A DNA stretch of 64,000 nt from Mucilaginibacter dorajii (lineage in GTDB: Bacteria; Bacteroidota; Bacteroidia; Sphingobacteriales; Sphingobacteriaceae), in the NCBI RefSeq assembly GCF_024808255.1, contig NZ_JANTYS010000013.1, positions 124,001 through 188,000 on the forward strand, in the 5' to 3' direction. Shown here piece by piece: positions 40,511 to 49,585 of the stretch (its first letter is position 1; each line of letters starts with the position of its first letter). The position numbers and the translations under genes were made by a program. Below the pieces are notes generated by a model. That model was not told where the DNA came from. It saw nothing but the letters and a program-made list of their open reading frames with translations, and ran no database searches.

Positions 40511-43500
40511 ATGAATAAGCAATACGCGGCAATTTTAATTTCTTTTTTTTTGCTGTGTACAGCAGGTAAAATAACCGCCCAGCAGTCTTTGGTAAGTGAA
40601 TCAAAAAAGGCCGAGTTGGATAACTTTTCTACCCAGTTACATAATACCTACACCGTTGGGAAACAAAAAGCACTTTCATTAGCAAGCCAACGTGGCTGGC
40701 CGTTAAAACGCCGGTCAAGGAACGGTAACCTGCTTTCGTTGCAAGGGGTAAACAGTTTAGGGTTTCCTATATATTTAATTACCCATAATAATACTACAGC
40801 CGCGGCTACTACAGGCACCAATACTGTGCAACCTGGAGGCTCATTAGGGTTAAATTTATCAGGATCGAGCACCAGTTTGGTTGGTAAGCTGGCTATTTGG
40901 GATGGGGGCTCCGTTTATGCCGCACACCAGGAATTTGCCGGTAAAACTATCACCATAAAAGATGGTGCGTCGATATTGGATCATACTACCCACGTGGCAG
41001 GCACCATGATAGCCAAAGGTGTTTACGCGCCGGCGAAGGGGATGGCCTTTAATGCAAGCTCGTTACTTTCCTGGGATTTTGATAACGATGTATCTGAAAT
41101 GAGCAGTGCCGCATCTGGCTTACTGCTTTCCAATCACTCTTATGGCGATGTGGCCGGATGGGACTATAACGATACCGATAATCGCTGGGAATGGTACGGT
41201 CTGCCCGGTGATACGGTTGATTATACTTTTGGCTTTTACGATACCCGGGCGCAATCATGGGATAAAATAGCTTATACAGCGCCTAATTACCTCATTGTTG
41301 AATCGGCCGGTAATGCCCGGGCCAGTAACGGGCCGGCCGTAGGTGCAACTTACTATGGCTACAAGAGTCGTACAGATCAAACCCTGGTAAACAAAGGGGC
41401 AAGGCCGTCAAACATCAGCGATAACAGCGGCTATGACATCATCAGCACCACTGGTAATGCCAAAAATATACTTACAGTTGGTGCAGTAAATCCATTACCA
41501 TCTGGCCCGTCAAAACGGGCGGATGTAACCATCGCTTATTTCAGTAGTTGGGGGCCAACAGATGACGGCCGGGTTAAACCGGATATTGTAGGCGATGGGG
41601 TAAATGTGACATCGGTAGGGGTGGCAAACAGTACGGCTTACCTTACCCTTTCGGGAACCTCCATGGCCGCGCCAAACATTACGGGATCGTTATACCTGTT
41701 ACAGGAGTATTATTATAAACAAAACAACAGCACCTTCATGCGGTCGGCTACGTTGAAGGGCCTGGTTTGCCATACAGCGTTTGATGCCGGTAATGTTGGT
41801 CCGGATTACGTTTATGGCTGGGGATTGCTTAATATGACTAAAGCCGCGCAAGCCATTACAGATAACGGTACCAAAAGCTTGATTAAAGAGAATACCCTTA
41901 GCCAGGGGCAAAGTCAAACATTTAATGTACTGGCTTCAGGTTCCGATGCTTTGATAGCCACCATTGCCTGGACAGATCCGCAGGGAACGGTATTGCCCGA
42001 TGGTACCATTAACAACCGCACACCCAAACTGGTTAACGATCTTGATATTAAAGTAAGCGACGGTACAAATACCTACAATGCCTGGGTGTTAGATCCCGAT
42101 CATCCATCTGTAGCGGCCACAACAGGCAATAACATCAGGGATAACGTGGAGCAGGTTTATATCGCCAATACGGTACCGGGTAAGGCTTATACCATTACGG
42201 TATCACATAAAGGCACTTTATCATCAGGGTCGCAAGCATATTCGCTGATAGTTACGGGGATGGGAGGAACAGCCTATTGTTCATCGGCACCACTGAGCAA
42301 TGCAGACTCGCGGATAAACAACGTTAAACTGGCCAATATTAATAACACACCGGCGGCGGGCTGTACAAGTTATTCGGATTACACCAATTTAACCGTTCAG
42401 CTGGAGCAGGATAAAACCTACCCTTTAAGCATTACCCTGGGCACCTGTGCCAACAATTTCAATAAAGTAGCCAAAGTGTTTATCGATTATAATGAAAATG
42501 GTGCATTTGATGATAGTGAACTGGTAGCAACAACCGGTGTGATCAATGCCACGGGTACTTACGCCACAAATATCAAAATACCGGCAAGCGTGGCTGCGGG
42601 AACTTATAGCCTGATGCGGGTGGTATTAAATGAAACCAACGATGCATCAACCATAAAAGCCTGCGGCAGCTACGCCAAAGGTGAAACCCAGGATTATCGG
42701 GTACAGTTTTTACAAACCAGTATTGATGCGGGCATTTCGGCCATTGTTAACCCCGGCTCAAGTGGGGCATGTTCGGCAAGTACGCCGGTTACTGTTAAGG
42801 TTAAAAATTTTGGCAGCGCGGCTATCAGCAATATACCTTTAACCGTTAAAATAGTAGCTGCCGCTGATAACACCGTAAGCACCTTTACCGGAACTTATAC
42901 CGGCACGCTTGCATCTGGCGATGAAGATGATTTTACCTTTAATCAAAACTTTAACGCGGTTGCGGGTGCTACCTATACCATAACCGCCATCAGCAGCTTA
43001 ACCGGCGACCCGGTGAAAACAAACGATACCTTAAGTACCACTATCGTGATCAATTCGCCATCGGCCATTGGCAACCTGAGCGCTTATTATTGTATCGATA
43101 GCAAACAATACCTGTTATCCGGGGAGGGCGATGGTACCTTACTTTGGTATCAAAACCTTAACGATACCATCCCGGTTGCGGCAGGGAGGCCCACAAGTAC
43201 GTCGGCACCTCCGGTAAACAATACCTATTATGCCGGGGTAAATGATTTTAAAGGTACGGTAGGTCCGGCTACTAAAAACGTGTTTACAGGCGGTGGGTAT
43301 AACCAGTTTACGCCATCGGTATTAATAAATACCAAAGTGCCTGTAGTGATCCAAAGCGCGCGGCTGTATATCGGCAATTCAGGTAAAATAACCTTCAATG
43401 TAAGTAATAGCAGCGGGCAAATTGTAGCCTCAACCACCATAAACGCGCAGGCCACCCGAACAACCCCATTGACAGGTGCGCAGGCTGATGATCCTGCCGA

Positions 43501-44257
43501 CCAGGGGAAAGTGTACGACCTTAACCTGGAATTACCTGCTGCGGGTAATTATTCCATAGCTATTGATTATGATGCCAATGCCACCATTTACCGCAACAAT
43601 GCAGGTGTAAAAAGCTACCCTTATTCTATTGGTAACATTTTCAGCATCACCGGCAATGATGCTACGGGCGATAATCCATCTGATACCACCTATTACAAAG
43701 GTTTTTACTATTATTTTTATGATATGAAGGTGCAAAGTCTGGGCTGCGCATCGGCGGCGAGGAAGGCGGTTATCTTAACCAAGCCGGTAATTGTGCAAAG
43801 TAATAATACCTTAAACTCCAGTATAGCAACAGGTAATCAGTGGCTGTTGGGTGGCAACCCAATCAAAGGCGCTACAGGTGCCACGTTTGACCCATTGCAA
43901 AGTGGGAACTACCAGGTAGCCGATACCCTGGCCAGCGGATGCGTAGCCATTTCTGATGTATTTGCCTATGCCCGTACCGCAACCAATGTAGATAAATCGA
44001 CAGATATTGGTTTAACCGTATTCCCGGTGCCGGCAAGTACCAATATATATGTGGTGTTTACCGCTAAAACAGCAACGGATCTTAACCTATCGCTGGTAAA
44101 TTCAGTAGGACAAACGGTGGTAAGCAATAAACAAAACCTGCCCCAGGGCGATTTTAGCACCGTACTAAACGTAAGCGATGTGCCACCCGGTGTTTATGTG
44201 GTAAAGGTGGTGTTGGGCAGTAAGGTTTATGGGAAGAAGGTGATAGTGGCGCATTAG
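40511..44257 (+). CDS. S8 family subtilisin-like serine protease with T9SS C-terminal sorting domain
   Basis: The 1248-residue protein has a signal peptide ending ITAQQ. The S8 domain carries Asp131 (KLAIWDGG), His161 (HTTHVAGTM) and Ser384 (SGTSMAAPN), with Asn268 (ESAGNA) as oxyanion residue. After it come a proprotein-convertase P-like beta domain (about 450-580), a GEVED domain (KVFIDYNENGAFDDSELV), beta-sandwich repeats (CARDB/Ig-like) and a C-terminal type A sorting domain starting about 1165 (LTVFPVPASTNIYVVF, ending KVIVAH). It is therefore exported by the type IX system and probably attached to the surface. It likely degrades external protein. Confidence 0.92.
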   Translation: MNKQYAAILISFFLLCTAGKITAQQSLVSESKKAELDNFSTQLHNTYTVGKQKALSLASQRGWPLKRRSRNGNLLSLQGVNSLGFPIYLITHNNTTAAATTGTNTVQPGGSLGLNLSGSSTSLVGKLAIWDGGSVYAAHQEFAGKTITIKDGASILDHTTHVAGTMIAKGVYAPAKGMAFNASSLLSWDFDNDVSEMSSAASGLLLSNHSYGDVAGWDYNDTDNRWEWYGLPGDTVDYTFGFYDTRAQSWDKIAYTAPNYLIVESAGNARASNGPAVGATYYGYKSRTDQTLVNKGARPSNISDNSGYDIISTTGNAKNILTVGAVNPLPSGPSKRADVTIAYFSSWGPTDDGRVKPDIVGDGVNVTSVGVANSTAYLTLSGTSMAAPNITGSLYLLQEYYYKQNNSTFMRSATLKGLVCHTAFDAGNVGPDYVYGWGLLNMTKAAQAITDNGTKSLIKENTLSQGQSQTFNVLASGSDALIATIAWTDPQGTVLPDGTINNRTPKLVNDLDIKVSDGTNTYNAWVLDPDHPSVAATTGNNIRDNVEQVYIANTVPGKAYTITVSHKGTLSSGSQAYSLIVTGMGGTAYCSSAPLSNADSRINNVKLANINNTPAAGCTSYSDYTNLTVQLEQDKTYPLSITLGTCANNFNKVAKVFIDYNENGAFDDSELVATTGVINATGTYATNIKIPASVAAGTYSLMRVVLNETNDASTIKACGSYAKGETQDYRVQFLQTSIDAGISAIVNPGSSGACSASTPVTVKVKNFGSAAISNIPLTVKIVAAADNTVSTFTGTYTGTLASGDEDDFTFNQNFNAVAGATYTITAISSLTGDPVKTNDTLSTTIVINSPSAIGNLSAYYCIDSKQYLLSGEGDGTLLWYQNLNDTIPVAAGRPTSTSAPPVNNTYYAGVNDFKGTVGPATKNVFTGGGYNQFTPSVLINTKVPVVIQSARLYIGNSGKITFNVSNSSGQIVASTTINAQATRTTPLTGAQADDPADQGKVYDLNLELPAAGNYSIAIDYDANATIYRNNAGVKSYPYSIGNIFSITGNDATGDNPSDTTYYKGFYYYFYDMKVQSLGCASAARKAVILTKPVIVQSNNTLNSSIATGNQWLLGGNPIKGATGATFDPLQSGNYQVADTLASGCVAISDVFAYARTATNVDKSTDIGLTVFPVPASTNIYVVFTAKTATDLNLSLVNSVGQTVVSNKQNLPQGDFSTVLNVSDVPPGVYVVKVVLGSKVYGKKVIVAH

Positions 44258-44278
44258 CCGCAGCCTGCCCTCTCCAAA

Positions 44279-44531
44279 GCTACCGTGTACCCACATCTTT
44301 TTTGTTAAAAGAAAAATGTCATTTCGAACGAGCAAGCGCGGGAAGAAGCGGGGCTGCGAGGAGAAATCTTGTACGCCTTGCATGGCCGAATGTCCGCTTT
44401 TACAAGATTTTTCGCTACGCTCAAGAGAGAGTTTCTCCTCACCTCCGGCGCGCAATCCCTACCGGCTCGTTCGAAATGATAACGTTTTTTGTTAATGATA
44501 TGACTCCAAAAAGATATGGGTACACGGTAGC
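44279..44531 (+). mobile_element. MITE-like inverted-repeat element A, copy 3
   Basis: The element is 253 bp with TIRs GCTACCGTGTACCCACATC and the complement ending GTGTA..GGTAGC. CTCCAAA(G) is repeated at 44272-44279 and 44533-44540, with one extra base at the right edge. It sits within CCCTCTCCAAAGGAGAGGG. It is longer than the others because of an extra run around TTTCGCTACGCTCAAGAGAG in the inner loop. Frames at 44302-44598 and 44165-44455 are repeat-derived and not genes. Confidence 0.85.
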
Positions 44532-44597
44532 ACTCCAAAGGAGAGGGTTCCTGATTTGTTTATTTGAGATCTATTTTATTCTGAAACGTTTCTCTTA

Positions 44598-44626
44598 AAG
44601 TCCTCTCCTTTGGAGAGGGCAGGGTG
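44598..44626. repeat. GC-rich hairpin (family J)
   Basis: CCTCTCCTTTGGAGAGG is a perfect short palindrome downstream of the small barrel gene, of the same type as the one split by element A copy 3. Confidence 0.6.
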
Positions 44627-44632
44627 AGGCCC

Positions 44633-45130
44633 CTACTGAAAAGTATACTTCACCCCAACACCCGGCGCTATATCAAAAAATGGTCCGGTTGCTACCTCAA
44701 GGCGCGGGTTAAGATCAAGGCTTACGGCTATAGGGCTGTTGGGGATCACCCACTCCAGGCCTAAAACACCATCGGCACCTAACAATAGGTGGCGGTCTTT
44801 ATAATACTGGGCGTCGCTGCCAAAACGTTTGTAATAGCCGCTGCCCATTGAACCGGCATGGCCGCCAAAGCCATAAAAGAAATTCAGCTTATCAACATTA
44901 AAAGCCTGTGTGTGGATCTCGTATAAACCGGTTATCACCAGGCCATGATCGCGAATGCCTAAGATGCCTTCAATGGCGGTAGTTTTATCAAGAAAGAATT
45001 TTCCGGATGGGCCAATTTCATAAGCTCCGAATTTAAGGCCAGCGGCAAACTTATAATCCTGGGCCTGTGAACGTGTGCTGAGCAATAATAATGAGGCCGA
45101 AAATAATAGCAGGTAAGTTAATTTTTTCAT
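44633..45130 (-). CDS. Small outer-membrane beta-barrel protein
   Basis: The 165-residue protein has a signal peptide (residues 1-23, ending SQAQ) and about eight amphipathic strands (AGLKFGAYEIG, TAIEGILGIRDHGLVITGLYEI, FFYGFGGHAG, ISVSLDLNP-like, ending GVKYTFQ), typical of small 8-stranded barrels. Ending on a hydrophobic/aromatic strand fits Bam insertion. The specific role is unknown. Confidence 0.85.
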   Translation of the reverse strand: MKKLTYLLLFSASLLLLSTRSQAQDYKFAAGLKFGAYEIGPSGKFFLDKTTAIEGILGIRDHGLVITGLYEIHTQAFNVDKLNFFYGFGGHAGSMGSGYYKRFGSDAQYYKDRHLLLGADGVLGLEWVIPNSPIAVSLDLNPRLEVATGPFFDIAPGVGVKYTFQ

Positions 45131-45376
45131 GTAGTAGTTTTAAGTAAACAAATAAACAGGTAATGTAAAAGCATATCAGCTTAACGCTGAATTAACGCCG
45201 TTTGGACATAAATGTTCCTATAAATAAACGCCGGAATTAACGTTTTATGGCTTTGTAAAGAAAAAACTACGTTGATAAACGCTCATTTAGCTGATTTTCA
45301 GTCGAAAATATTGAAGCAGTTTTACTGGATTTATGCTTGTAAATAGATTACTTTAGTGAAAATAAAATTTTTTTAG

Positions 45377-47098
45377 ATGGCCGGATATAGCTTTAAAATA
45401 AGGAATAGGAGATACTTAACACTGTTTTTAACGTCTGTTTTTCTTGTACAGGCTGGATGTGTGCATGGCCAGTTGGGTATTAACAATAGTGGCCAATACC
45501 GCAACGGCATGGTGGTATGCGCTTACCCCGATGCGGCACAGGTTGGTATTGATATTTTAAAGAAAGGTGGCAACGCTGTTGATGCCGCGGTTGCTGTACA
45601 ATTTGCACTGGCCGTGGTTTATCCCGAGGCTGGTAATATTGGCGGCGGCGGCTTTATGGTTTTCAGGTCGAAAGATGGTAAAACCAATACATTGGATTTT
45701 AGGGAGAAGGGGCCCGGTGGCGCAAGTGCTAATATGTACCTCGATTCCGCCGGGAATGTGATCCCTGATATGAGTTTATACACCCATAAGGCGTCCGGCG
45801 TACCCGGCTCCGTTGATGGGATGTTTGAAGCCCACAAAAAATATGGCAAACTTAAATGGGCCGACCTGGTACAACCGGCTGTTAACCTTGCCCGCAACGG
45901 GTTTAAGCTAACTAAACGCGCTGCAAGCGATTTAAACCATACTGCTGCCCAGTTTACCAAACTCAATCCCGGTAAAACTTACCTGTTAAAAGACGGAGGC
46001 TGGAAAGAAGGCGACCTAATGGTACAGGAAGATCTGGCAAAAACGTTTGAGCAAATCCGGGATAAAGGGCGCGATGGTTTTTATGATGGTGTGGTTGCCG
46101 ATGAAGTAGTTGCCGAAATGAAGGCCGGCGATGGTTTGATCACTAAAGAAGATCTGAAAAATTACCATTCCGTTTGGCGTAACGCGATTACCGGGAATTA
46201 TAAAGGCTATAAAATTATTACCATGCCGCCGCCATCAAGCGGTGGTATAGCGCTGTTGCAATTGCTGCAGTCGGTAGAAAAATATCCTTTGAAAAGATTT
46301 GGCTATAACCAGGATTCAACTATCAGGCTGATTGTGGAGGCCGAGCGCCGTGTTTATGCCGATAGATCAAAATACCTTGGCGATCCTGATTTTTTTAAGG
46401 TGCCTGTTGATAGCCTGCTTAAACCGGCCTATATCGCAGCTCGTATGGGCAGTTTTAGCTGGGATGCGGCTACTCCAAGTACCAGCATCCAGCCGGGTAC
46501 TTTTGTTGGTTATGAAAGCGACCAAACCACCCATTATTCTATTGTAGATAGGGAGGGCAACGCGGTATCTATTACCACTACGTTGAACGATAGCTACGGT
46601 TCCAAAATATTTGTAAAAGGGGCTGGCTTTTTGCTTAATAACGAGATGGATGATTTTAGCTCAAAACCCGGCGTACCTAACATGTACGGACTGGTGGGTG
46701 GCAAAGCCAACAGCATCCAGCCGGGTAAGCGCATGCTATCGTCAATGACACCGACTATTGTTGAAAAAGATGGCAAATTATTTATGGTAGTAGGCACTCC
46801 GGGAGGGTCGACTATTATCACATCGGTTTTTCAAACAATATTGAACGTTATTGAATTTAACCAGAACATGCAGCAGGCTGTAGCCTCCAAACGTTTCCAC
46901 TCGCAGTGGCTGCCAGACGTGATCTCTATCGAAAAAGATGGTGTTGATACTGCAACCATTATGAAATTACAAGGTAAAGGCTATAAAATAAGTGATAGAA
47001 ATGCCATAGGCCGCGTAGATGCCATCCTTAAAACCCAATGGGGCTACTACGAAGGCGGTGCCGACCCGCGGGGGGATGATACGAAGTTGGGTTATTAG
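45377..47098 (+). CDS. ggt: Gamma-glutamyltransferase, exported
   Basis: The 573-residue protein has a hydrophobic N-terminus ending with a possible lipobox (LVQAGC). The Ggt precursor pattern is clear: DAAVAVQFALAVVYPEAGNIGGGGFM (about 75-100), FREKGPGGA, KASGVPGSVDGM and the autocatalytic cleavage site DQTTHYSIVD with the nucleophilic Thr about residue 384, then MDDFSSKPG and GKRMLSSMTPTI in the small subunit. It cleaves gamma-glutamyl bonds of glutathione and transfers or hydrolyses the glutamyl group, in the periplasm or surface. The gene is single; a family E repeat follows. Confidence 0.95.
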   Translation: MAGYSFKIRNRRYLTLFLTSVFLVQAGCVHGQLGINNSGQYRNGMVVCAYPDAAQVGIDILKKGGNAVDAAVAVQFALAVVYPEAGNIGGGGFMVFRSKDGKTNTLDFREKGPGGASANMYLDSAGNVIPDMSLYTHKASGVPGSVDGMFEAHKKYGKLKWADLVQPAVNLARNGFKLTKRAASDLNHTAAQFTKLNPGKTYLLKDGGWKEGDLMVQEDLAKTFEQIRDKGRDGFYDGVVADEVVAEMKAGDGLITKEDLKNYHSVWRNAITGNYKGYKIITMPPPSSGGIALLQLLQSVEKYPLKRFGYNQDSTIRLIVEAERRVYADRSKYLGDPDFFKVPVDSLLKPAYIAARMGSFSWDAATPSTSIQPGTFVGYESDQTTHYSIVDREGNAVSITTTLNDSYGSKIFVKGAGFLLNNEMDDFSSKPGVPNMYGLVGGKANSIQPGKRMLSSMTPTIVEKDGKLFMVVGTPGGSTIITSVFQTILNVIEFNQNMQQAVASKRFHSQWLPDVISIEKDGVDTATIMKLQGKGYKISDRNAIGRVDAILKTQWGYYEGGADPRGDDTKLGY

Positions 47099-47250
47099 TT
47101 CATTTGTTCACTGGTTCATTAGTTCATTGGTAAAAAGTTCTTTAGCAAAAACGCGGAAGTGAGTTTTTATTGCCGACGGACAAGAATGATGAAGGTTTGA
47201 TATTTGACAAGACCAATGAACTAATGAACCAGTGAACCAATGAACGTTCA
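47096..47250. repeat. Family E hairpin arms
   Basis: The left arm contains CACTGGTTCATTAGTTCATT (47110-47129); the right contains CCAATGAACTAATGAACCAG (47213-47232). They face each other across about 70 bases. The left arm is almost identical to that at 16619-16655. Confidence 0.75.
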
Positions 47251-47262
47251 TGAACATTTAGA

Positions 47263-47294
47263 TTTGCGTAATCAATCAGCATTTCTTACGTTTG
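47263..47294 (+). promoter_or_regulatory. Promoter of the MarR gene
   Basis: TTTG (47263-47266) and TACGTTTG (47287-47294) are 20 bases apart, matching the Bacteroidota -33/-7 arrangement. The ATG at 47301 is six bases further, so the transcript would be leaderless or nearly so. Confidence 0.65.
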
Positions 47295-47300
47295 GTATGC

Positions 47301-47744
47301 ATGCATAACAGCGTAAAACACCAGGAAACCATTGATTATTTTTTAAAGATTGTATGGCAAACCGTAGCTAACAGGTATAATCAGTTGGTTACCGAGTTTG
47401 GTATTACACAATCTATAGGTTACCTGTTGATTAATATCGACGAAAAAGAGGGGACTACGGTGTCGCAGGCTGCTGCTTTGCTGGGCTTAAAATCTACCAG
47501 TTTATCCAGGATGCTTAGTCAGTTGGAGAAAACAGGGTTGATTTACCGCGAATCAAACGCCGGTGATAAGCGCTCGGTAAAGATCTACTTAACAGATCTT
47601 GGAAAAGAAAAACGCCACCAGGCCCGCGCTGTGGTTAAGCAATTCAACAACTACCTCGATTCCCACATCAGCGAAGCCGATAAACAATACCTCACCGAAA
47701 TGCTGAAGAAGATCAACAAACTCACCATCAACTACAAACCTTAA
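47301..47744 (+). CDS. MarR family transcriptional regulator
   Basis: The 147-residue protein starts at ATG 47301 (MHNSVKHQETIDYFLKIVWQ). It has the winged HTH of MarR: TVSQAAALLGLKSTSLSRML, EKTGLIYRESNAGDKRSVKIYLTDLG (the wing with DxRSxxxxLT) and a C-terminal dimerisation helix. Related genes in Bacteroidota lie upstream of fatty-acid beta-oxidation operons, but that operon is not downstream here. Its target in this window is not evident. Confidence 0.88.
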   Translation: MHNSVKHQETIDYFLKIVWQTVANRYNQLVTEFGITQSIGYLLINIDEKEGTTVSQAAALLGLKSTSLSRMLSQLEKTGLIYRESNAGDKRSVKIYLTDLGKEKRHQARAVVKQFNNYLDSHISEADKQYLTEMLKKINKLTINYKP

Positions 47745-47745
47745 T

Positions 47746-47870
47746 TGGCCATTAGGTCATTGGCTGCGCAGTCATTTTGCTGCGCGTCATTGAGTCATTG
47801 TTTTACGTAATTGAATATGCAAATCACCCAATGACTAATGACAGCAAAGCGAAATGACCAATGACAAAAA
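47746..47870. repeat. Family E hairpin between MarR and FKBP genes
   Basis: Left words are GGTCATTGG, CGTCATTGAGTCATTG; right words are CACCCAATGACTAATGAC and AATGACCAATGAC. They form an imperfect hairpin beginning one base after the MarR stop. Confidence 0.7.
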
Positions 47871-48012
47871 AGCGAGGCCAATCCGGAGTAATTTTTATGG
47901 AGATAATGCGTTTTGCTTAAGAGAATTATCGTTGAAAATACGTTTTAGCCCCGCTTTTTTAATATCAATGTGTTAAAAAATGTTAAGCTGCCGTTTTTCT
48001 ATTATAAAAGAA

Positions 48013-48020
48013 TAAATTTG
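48013..48020 (+). promoter_or_regulatory. -7 box TAAATTTG
   Basis: TAAATTTG matches TAnnTTTG 12 bases before the ATG at 48033 of the FKBP-like lipoprotein. Confidence 0.5.
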
Positions 48021-48032
48021 CCTTTTGAAAAA

Positions 48033-48530
48033 ATGAACAGGTTACCGGTTTTGTTATTGCTAATGTTGGTTTGCTGCGGCGCATGTAAAAAATCGGCCGA
48101 CGCGCAGTTGCAGTACAATATACAGGCTGGTATTGATGATAAGATCATCAGTGATTACGTAGCCGCCCACCCGGAAGATAGTGCCAAGCGAATTGATACT
48201 ACCGGTGTTTATTACATTGTGAAAAATGGCGAGGAGGGATCTGGTAACGATTTATTTACCAGTTCAACAACTATAACGGTAGGGTTTACCGGACAAATAC
48301 TCACCACTGGTTATACGTTTGCGCAAACTAATAATTTTCATCCTTCCTATACATTAGGAAGTGTTATCAGGGGATGGCAGATAGGGATACCGCAGATTAA
48401 AAAAGGTGGCAAAATAAGGCTGTTGATGCCATCGCGATATGCATATGGGCCATATGCGCAGGATTCAATACATTTGCCGGCAAATTCGGTGCTTGATTTT
48501 AATATACAGTTATATAATGTAACTAACTAA
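48033..48530 (+). CDS. FKBP-like peptidyl-prolyl isomerase lipoprotein
   Basis: The 165-residue product starts at 48033 (MNRLPVLLLLMLVCC) with lipobox CCGAC. The FKBP domain is in the C-terminal part: ITVGFTGQILTTGYTF, VIRGWQIGIPQIKKGGKIRLLMPSRYAYG, VLDFNIQLYNV. The Trp of the active-site GW motif is kept, but the usual VHYxG strand is VGFTG and FDSS is replaced by FAQT, so catalysis may be weak. It probably folds outer-membrane or secreted proteins. It precedes a two-domain FKBP-like gene on the same strand. Confidence 0.85.
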   Translation: MNRLPVLLLLMLVCCGACKKSADAQLQYNIQAGIDDKIISDYVAAHPEDSAKRIDTTGVYYIVKNGEEGSGNDLFTSSTTITVGFTGQILTTGYTFAQTNNFHPSYTLGSVIRGWQIGIPQIKKGGKIRLLMPSRYAYGPYAQDSIHLPANSVLDFNIQLYNVTN

Positions 48531-48641
48531 CGATAAAAAGTGGCAAAGCAATTTTATGCGCAGATGCCGGTAATGAATAATATAAATGAACCGAGCCTAA
48601 GGGCGAGCTCCATTTGACAGTTGAAAAAGCAAATAACTTAA

Positions 48642-49583
48642 ATGAAACAAATTACTTTTACGCTCTTAGTTCTTATTTCGGTAGGTTTACTATCATGTCG
48701 CAAAACGGCAAACGATCCAAACATCACCCAATACGATAATAACAACATCCAGGCCTATATTAAAGCCAATAACCTTACCGGAATGGTGCGTGATACCACC
48801 GGTGGTGATACAAGCGGCATTTATTACCAGATCCTTTCGCAAGGTTCTACCGCAGGCGCGCCTTTCGCCTATTCAGATACGGTGAAATACGTGTTTACCC
48901 TAAAATCATTTGATGGTAAATACAACTCTGTTGATTCATTAACAAGTAACCACTACGATAGCTTTTTGGGCCACATTAATCAAAATGGTTACCCAATTGG
49001 TTTGCAGTTAGCCATTCATAATGTGATTAAGTACAAAGGTACAAGGGCAAGGATTTTGATCCCATCCCGTTTAGCTTACGGTATTAACGGTTACGGATCG
49101 GGTAGTTCAAGCAACGTGAATACACGTATTGCGGGTAACCAGTGTTTAGATTATTACATCAACGTATATTCTGATCAAAACCTTTATGACGACCAGGTGA
49201 TCAAAAATTACATGGCAACCAATAGCCTAACCGGCTTTACCAAGGCAACCGGAGGTTATTATTATAAAGTTTCGGTGCCAGGGACCGGTACCGACCCAAT
49301 TGATCAATACACAGCATTTACTGCCACTTATACAGGTTTGTTTTTAACAGGCACCGCTTTTGATAGCGCCAATGCTACCACCGCCACATCATTTGATTTT
49401 TCGGGTAATGGTGGAAGTGGTTATATCCCTGGTGTTACACAGGGACTTTTAGGTTACACCGCTGGAACTGCAGTTACACTATTATTGCCATCGCGATATG
49501 GCTATGGCAGAACAGGTACTACCGGTATTTCTGTAAATGATTGCCTTCGCTTTGATTACACCATAGCTACAATCACCAACTAA
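48642..49583 (+). CDS. Double FKBP-like domain lipoprotein
   Basis: The 313-residue protein has a signal peptide with lipobox GLLSC (Cys19), followed by two FKBP-like domains (about 60-190 and 200-312). Domain 1 has SFDGKYNSVDS then GLQLAIHNVIKYKGTRARIL and PSRLAYG; domain 2 has TGLFLTGTAFDSANA, VTQGLLGYTAGTAVTLLLPS and RYGYG. Both domains have lost the active-site Trp (GLQ and TQG where FKBPs have GW), so they are probably binding domains, not active isomerases. It is 111 bases downstream of the first FKBP-like gene, likely a diverged duplicate set. Confidence 0.85.
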   Translation: MKQITFTLLVLISVGLLSCRKTANDPNITQYDNNNIQAYIKANNLTGMVRDTTGGDTSGIYYQILSQGSTAGAPFAYSDTVKYVFTLKSFDGKYNSVDSLTSNHYDSFLGHINQNGYPIGLQLAIHNVIKYKGTRARILIPSRLAYGINGYGSGSSSNVNTRIAGNQCLDYYINVYSDQNLYDDQVIKNYMATNSLTGFTKATGGYYYKVSVPGTGTDPIDQYTAFTATYTGLFLTGTAFDSANATTATSFDFSGNGGSGYIPGVTQGLLGYTAGTAVTLLLPSRYGYGRTGTTGISVNDCLRFDYTIATITN

Positions 49584-49585
49584 TA

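Noticed and set aside
47970..48032. Upstream extension of the FKBP-like gene to 47970
   Set aside because: The extension hides a normal lipoprotein signal peptide starting at 48033 and contains the promoter-like TAAATTTG.
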